From positions 310,001 to 374,000 of the forward strand of contig JAFSPU010000003.1 of assembly GCA_017451265.1 (NCBI GenBank): a stretch of DNA of 64,000 nt, written 5' to 3'. The DNA is from Clostridiales bacterium. GTDB taxonomy: Bacteria; Bacillota; Clostridia; Saccharofermentanales; Saccharofermentanaceae. Position 1 is the stretch's first letter, and every line of letters begins with the position of its first letter. The notes below the pieces were generated by a model. That model made no database searches, was not told the origin of the DNA, and saw nothing but the letters and a program-made list of their open reading frames with translations. The position numbers and the translations under genes were made by a program. Positions 60,101 to 64,000 of the stretch are shown here, piece by piece.

Positions 60101-60953
60101 ACAAAGTCTTAGCCGTTCCTTTTTCATTATTATATTCATCGATCAGCTTTCTGAAAGAAGAGAATATCCACTTTAACTCATCATGTGATGCCGGCTTAAT
60201 ATCCAGACCATCAATCATATTTTCAGAAGAGTTAATGGCGGGCAATAGCCTGCTAATGAAACGATCATTGTACTCAACAATTCTGTCGAGCCCAATCACA
60301 TCACCATCACTATCAAGCTTCTCGCGATGTGCGATTACTCCGTCAACAACATCAAGATAATCCGGCAGGCTGCGTAGCTTACCATAAGCTTTCTCCAGCG
60401 CATCAGACAAAGGCGCCTCACTCTTGCCATTACCCATTGAGAAGATAAGATTAAGGAAATCTTCCCTCTCCTGCTCTGAGATATCGCCTTCCGCAATTCT
60501 CTCATACACAGCCATGATTGCATCATTCGCTGCCTGCTTCTTAAGCATACTGAGCGTAGTCTCATCAAGAACAGCACTGCCCGGAGCCGCCGCATCTTCA
60601 TCTTCAAACATGTAACCCGCCTCACTCACAACGCGGTTACAAAAACTGTTCATCGTCTGGATATACGACACTGATATCTTGTCTATCTGTGACTTGATAT
60701 GAGTTCTGTCAGCACCGGGTTCAGACAGTGCCTTACGAAGACCGGCCTCAATCTTCTCTCTCATATGAGAAGCCGCATCCTTTGTAAACGTAACTACAAG
60801 AAGCTCATCAATATCAAGTTCCTTATTGATTATCTTCGATGTTATCCTTGCCGCCAGCACGGTCGTCTTACCCGAGCCCGCCGCTGCGGAGACCAGAATA
60901 TTGGATCTTCCTGCATCAATTATAGCCTGTTGTTCGCCAGAAAACTTAACCAT
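57108..60953 (-). CDS. addA: ATP-dependent helicase/nuclease subunit A
   Basis: The 1281-residue UvrD-like helicase has Walker A AAAGSGKTTVLA (23-34), YIDEYQDNTSLQD, CVGDVKQSIYKFR, MSYHKSKGLE and the C-terminal nuclease domain with a VIIDYKTD motif. With AddB it resects double-strand breaks toward Chi-like sites. It is one base after the addB stop. In its second half the codon use looks like its neighbours', with no sign of transfer. Confidence 0.96.
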   Translation of the reverse strand: MVKFSGEQQAIIDAGRSNILVSAAAGSGKTTVLAARITSKIINKELDIDELLVVTFTKDAASHMREKIEAGLRKALSEPGADRTHIKSQIDKISVSYIQTMNSFCNRVVSEAGYMFEDEDAAAPGSAVLDETTLSMLKKQAANDAIMAVYERIAEGDISEQEREDFLNLIFSMGNGKSEAPLSDALEKAYGKLRSLPDYLDVVDGVIAHREKLDSDGDVIGLDRIVEYNDRFISRLLPAINSSENMIDGLDIKPASHDELKWIFSSFRKLIDEYNNEKGTAKTLLDLLGAIKHFYTNLLNEQGADIYPNLYERNKVKDEIFLEKIAPIARACIINRDNHKSCGEEIKSAKWGWKASSDLCAVNPDLLIRDIDVEKLLEKQVRRTSCARAFAAVLKDMDGRYSKYKRDLRGIDYSDQEHMCLRILKTNEAGELYRTKFKEIYIDEYQDNTSLQDAVVEKIADNNVFCVGDVKQSIYKFRNANPAMFIRKSEVYTEDPSKGKLMGLNCNFRSTPQILSFVNEIFDQLMSGGAAEIDYEGGNHELNSPEGAKEGPLPEVVLINAKEKEKKSTEGDEGSAESDVKQIEMLVSEIRSKVQEYLNAGYEKKDIFVLTRTNSAAKDAAAHLRRFGISARCMDKKPLFSDNEIIGMCNLIKVLANEYRDECLAGVILSPYRFSNFVLDELAEIVGFAPVEYKKMNLIIKIRNYAVNGPDESVRNKCRIMLDAIDDLRSESVIRDIGELIELIYVRTGIKATLMQDAPYEVNKLDLFKRWLCSNFLKRGSDLTEVSDVIDQMQSRLDDDAAIEFDLGGEDLVRCMSYHKSKGLENKCVIVVDVDGSNEKDTNGYISFKSGSVLSPDDPKGPRFVVDDYEEDTSYASTSLEKAIVKEENILEENAEAMRLLYVALTRAEENLCFIRRMDLSSKPLGSSVLTPLLSEDRKLSRDFYVGMSGIDKLMLSALIRMKLSPDSSGLKEICGLNEELFSYRSGFEGVKVTVKTVLDVMESSDDELAEASPTVAKAPASANSEADLRRQEIYGCIGVDELGMPKFDPYRYEDAMKAPAKTSVSAMKREEESLFTKETSDTEVDLNRAINLLVPDADHYIGECGGLSGTALGTAVHKAMRFVDLTSLAEGVPAEAELDALVTEGILDEVERAAVGKFSKNIEAFAASDLCRALLKADAEGHADRERELICSIRINPGRDDYKLVQGTLDAMYIDDDGKAVIIDYKTDYIKSDDPAEVISEVKKRHAEQLELYAAAVEASGIPVKSRYVWLLRKDMAIEV

Positions 60954-60954
60954 A

Positions 60955-63900
60955 TCACTTGTCCTGCTTCCACGATTTATCTAACATAGTGACTTCATCC
61001 GAACTCGGCTTGTCATTAATATTAAGAAACCTTCCGCACGCCCCCTTGAAGCTGCAGAAAGTACATGCGCCGTCGTATTCACTCGCCGTCAGTTTAGCCG
61101 CTCCCTTACCTTGCGCAATCTTAGAACATGTCTCCTCAAGTTTCTGTCCTGCATACTCGATCATGGGCTCGATATCATACTTCTTTTTGCTCGCACTTAA
61201 GTATTCAAACAACTGCGGCTTCTTGCCATTATCACCCTTCTTCGTAGGCAGATAGATGCCAATATAACCAACATCATCCACCTTCTTCCCGGGCTGCTTC
61301 TCAAGCCCATACGCATAAGCGAAAAGCTGGATTTGCACGCCGTCAGCAAGCTTCTTTCCTTCAACTTCCTTGGCATAGGATTTATAGTCAACAACTCTTA
61401 AGAGACCATCTTCATTCTTATCTACTCTGTCGATCGAGCCTTTAAACTTGAACTCGAACTCGATACCGTCTGCAGTCGTAGTAATGTCGATCTTATGCTC
61501 AAGTTCTTCCACCTTCGCCTCGAACGCATCAGGTCTGTAACCGGACTCCTTATAGTAGTCGAGCATCGCTGGATACGCCTTGCTGAATATCCTCTTAACC
61601 TTAAGTCCCGGATATACCGCATATCTGTTCGAGAACTTATCAGGATTCTTGATTTGCTCATCAGCTATAGCTCTTCTGAAATAATCATCAGCAAGCTTCT
61701 CTATCTTCTCCGGAACAGCCTCATCGATAATCTGATCGATAGTCTTATCAGACAGTTCTTTTTTTACATCGCTCATGGCGAATTCGAACATAGAATGGCT
61801 CAGGCTTCCGAACTCGTTACCATCTACCTTTGTTCCGTCAGTTCTTACCTTGATTCGCAGCGCGTAATCAAGCATATACTGCAAAGGACATCCGTTATAC
61901 TTCTCGATTGAAGATACACTGCAGGTGTTCCTTCCTAACAAAAGCTGATGCATGTGTGAAGGAGTAATAAAACTCGAATTCTCATCTGAAGCATCATGAC
62001 GTCTCTCAACAGGATCGCCATATACAGGAGTCTCAAATCCGCCGGTCGGAATCAGATACTCATCCTCACCTTCCTGAAGTGCTCTTCTTATATACGTAAA
62101 TACAGAGCTGGGCATCTCAGAAGCCGGCGTGATAAAACAAAGTTTATCCGATACACAGTTAAGGAGCAGTGATGACTCAATGAACTCCTGCCTTGATCTC
62201 ATTTGGACCTTATCAGGCAGTCCCAAAGCCTTAAGCTTAGTTGAAGGCAAGATACCTTCGCGCGAGGACTTATGAGGGAAGTTCTCAGCATTCGCACCAA
62301 GTATATAAAGCACCTTACAAGATGTATAAACAGACGATTCAACTGAAGTTATCTGAACAGAATCAGCACACAGAGGAATGCTTCCTGATGCCTTATTCTT
62401 CATATCAGTCTTGATTAAAGATGCAAACTGTTCACGAGTAATCACAACCTCATTAAGTTCACCCGTCAAGGATGACAAAAGGCCCATAATCTCTGTATAG
62501 CCTTTGACAATCGCCAAAGCCGTATCCTGGTCACCTCGGTCGATAAACTCATTGCGTAAAGCTTCAATCTCTTTCTTAAGGCCCCCAATATACTTAGCAA
62601 GTGTTTCAGCCTTACCTGCGATAGTTGTCTTCGCATCAATCGCATCCGTAATCTCACTTAACGGTACGAGCACATTCTTAACTATATGCTCATACAAATA
62701 TGAAGGTCCGTCTGCTACGAGTTTACTGTCATCAAAGATCTTAAACTCATCCTTCTTTATCAGCTCTCCGTCTGACTCGAATGTAAGCTTATAGAAATTC
62801 TCGTTAAACAATCGGCTCCTGTTACGGATATTCTCACGAAGCAAATAATTATCGAACACATCGACCAAATCTCTTCTGACACCTGTGAGCACACCCGTAC
62901 GAAGGATCTTCAACACAGAATTCGCATCGTAATCGTATATCGACAGATTGAGAAGACCAATCACGAATCTTACGACCGGGGTATTCAACAGTATGACCTT
63001 CTTATCAATAAATGCCTGCAGATCGAACAGGCTGAAAATACTCTTGATACAATCCTTATAATCCTCATCAACACACAGTATTCTGATGTCACTATACCTA
63101 TACTTCTTATCAACACGTACGAGCTTATTGATCTCGTTCGCCACATAAGACACGGCATCATCATGGTAAGCATAAGAAAGAAGTTCGATTGAATCATCCT
63201 GTGGCATCGAAGACACATTCACATCCATGTCACCGCACGCATAATGATGAGCAATAACATTCAACCTGTTTGCATTCTCCTGCGAGAACGAAGCAGGCTC
63301 GCACACAACGCCTCCTACACTCTCAAGGTCAGAAATCGTTTTCTGACCAAACTCACCGAAAGCAGCGTCATCACCTTCACTCGAACAAGACGCATATACA
63401 ATAACTTCCGCCCCTGCATCAGACAGAGCCTTAATTAGTCTTCTCTCCTGCGGAGTAAGATTACGTGCACTGCCAAGACCGGTTATTACGAATCTCGACT
63501 TAACAAAAGACGCGAGCGACTTATATCTTGAAGGCACTCCCTCAGCCAATGACATTACAGCCTTAGCTGCAGCATCAGGTAAAGTCTCATCTACGGGCAA
63601 TCCATACTTCTTACCAAGTTCATCAGTTCTTCTCATAAGGAGAAGCATTTCGGTAAGCTTACCGTCGTTATCACCCTCACTGTCGATCAGCGTTTCTATC
63701 TTATCAACGCCGATATCATAACGATGAAAGTCGCCTATCAGGTCAACTAACATATCGACATATTCGAAGTGGTAGCGAAGGCGGTTAAAGTTAGGAAAGT
63801 CTGAAGGCGAATCCGTCAGCACTCGGTAGATCAGGTTACGCAGAACCGAATCATCCGAAGAAGATTCCTTGCCCGTCATGGACAGGATCTTGTACGAAAG

Positions 63901-64000
63901 TCTGACAAAACTTAATACATCTACATCAAGCGTTCCTGCGCTGACGGGACCGAACGAGGTCTTTATATCATCCGAGGAAGATTTACCCTTAACCAGGCGG
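60955..64000 (-). CDS. addB: ATP-dependent helicase/nuclease subunit B, 5'-truncated by the window edge
   Basis: The frame is open to the window end, so the first ATG at 63879 is internal; upstream codons encode DVDVLSFVRLSYKIL, typical of the AddB N-terminus. The visible part (about 1014 residues) has a degenerate helicase core, the C-terminal nuclease motif VVDYKSYAK and four cysteines for an Fe-S cluster: one in YNGCPLQYM and three in ACTFCSFKGACGRF. AddB recognises Chi and provides one of the two nuclease sites. It overlaps no gene and precedes addA by one base. Confidence 0.94.
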   Translation of the reverse strand, partial: RLVKGKSSSDDIKTSFGPVSAGTLDVDVLSFVRLSYKILSMTGKESSSDDSVLRNLIYRVLTDSPSDFPNFNRLRYHFEYVDMLVDLIGDFHRYDIGVDKIETLIDSEGDNDGKLTEMLLLMRRTDELGKKYGLPVDETLPDAAAKAVMSLAEGVPSRYKSLASFVKSRFVITGLGSARNLTPQERRLIKALSDAGAEVIVYASCSSEGDDAAFGEFGQKTISDLESVGGVVCEPASFSQENANRLNVIAHHYACGDMDVNVSSMPQDDSIELLSYAYHDDAVSYVANEINKLVRVDKKYRYSDIRILCVDEDYKDCIKSIFSLFDLQAFIDKKVILLNTPVVRFVIGLLNLSIYDYDANSVLKILRTGVLTGVRRDLVDVFDNYLLRENIRNRSRLFNENFYKLTFESDGELIKKDEFKIFDDSKLVADGPSYLYEHIVKNVLVPLSEITDAIDAKTTIAGKAETLAKYIGGLKKEIEALRNEFIDRGDQDTALAIVKGYTEIMGLLSSLTGELNEVVITREQFASLIKTDMKNKASGSIPLCADSVQITSVESSVYTSCKVLYILGANAENFPHKSSREGILPSTKLKALGLPDKVQMRSRQEFIESSLLLNCVSDKLCFITPASEMPSSVFTYIRRALQEGEDEYLIPTGGFETPVYGDPVERRHDASDENSSFITPSHMHQLLLGRNTCSVSSIEKYNGCPLQYMLDYALRIKVRTDGTKVDGNEFGSLSHSMFEFAMSDVKKELSDKTIDQIIDEAVPEKIEKLADDYFRRAIADEQIKNPDKFSNRYAVYPGLKVKRIFSKAYPAMLDYYKESGYRPDAFEAKVEELEHKIDITTTADGIEFEFKFKGSIDRVDKNEDGLLRVVDYKSYAKEVEGKKLADGVQIQLFAYAYGLEKQPGKKVDDVGYIGIYLPTKKGDNGKKPQLFEYLSASKKKYDIEPMIEYAGQKLEETCSKIAQGKGAAKLTASEYDGACTFCSFKGACGRFLNINDKPSSDEVTMLDKSWKQDK

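Overview
The window looks like a chromosomal segment of a Gram-positive, low-to-mid GC bacterium of the Bacillota, most likely class Clostridia. The evidence is HrcA with a CIRCE operator, a tryptophan T-box, AddAB in place of RecBCD, a PASTA-domain class B PBP in a mraZ-led dcw cluster, and RsbU/STAS regulators. MurE carries the DNPR motif of enzymes that add meso-diaminopimelate. Most genes lie on the minus strand in long, tightly packed operons. Genus level cannot be read from the sequence alone.

Layout: 0-2.5 kb is an accessory patch with two hypothetical membrane proteins, the C-terminal stump of a MATE transporter abutting two hairpin repeats, and a PD-(D/E)XK-like protein. 2.5-6.7 kb holds an RsbU-type phosphatase, tRNA-Leu and two unusual STAS fusions (STAS-kinase and methyltransferase-STAS). 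6.9-15.5 kb holds a lipoprotein, lepA, lepB, aspS, rsmE, a degenerate ThiD-like protein and a T-box-controlled stand-alone trpB. 15.7-24.4 kb has a second PD-(D/E)XK-like protein, an HD protein, a Nudix and an SCP2 protein, prmA, and the heat-shock operon hrcA-grpE-clpP-dnaK-dnaJ, in which clpP is an unusual insertion.

24.4-31.1 kb is a cell-surface sugar locus: acyltransferase, GT-C-like membrane protein, two small EmrE/ArnE-F-like transporters, a WecE-like aminotransferase, a GtrB/ArnC-like polyprenyl-phosphate glycosyltransferase and an ATP-grasp ligase. It reads as a complete make-modify-flip-transfer pathway for a 4-amino sugar and is the best candidate for an undescribed system. 31.1-34.1 kb is a translationally coupled AAA ATPase / TOPRIM-like / HemW operon that resembles a split OLD-type defence pair. 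34.2-42.7 kb runs ftsZ, nrdR, a two-component system, nth, recG, rsmD, coaD and a coiled-coil protein. 42.9-53.6 kb is the dcw cluster from mraZ to ftsQ, lacking mraY, murD and murC. 53.6-57.1 kb is accessory (degenerate repeats, DUF1294, an ETEA-repeat lipoprotein, tadA, a membrane protein, a TetR/HXXEE divergent pair). 57.1-64 kb is addA and a 5'-truncated addB.

A pattern runs across the window. Seven genes have a near-consensus -10 box only six or seven bases before the ATG and no Shine-Dalgarno sequence, suggesting that leaderless mRNAs are a regular mode of expression here. All positions and motifs were read by eye; family assignments rest on recalled motifs, not on searches.
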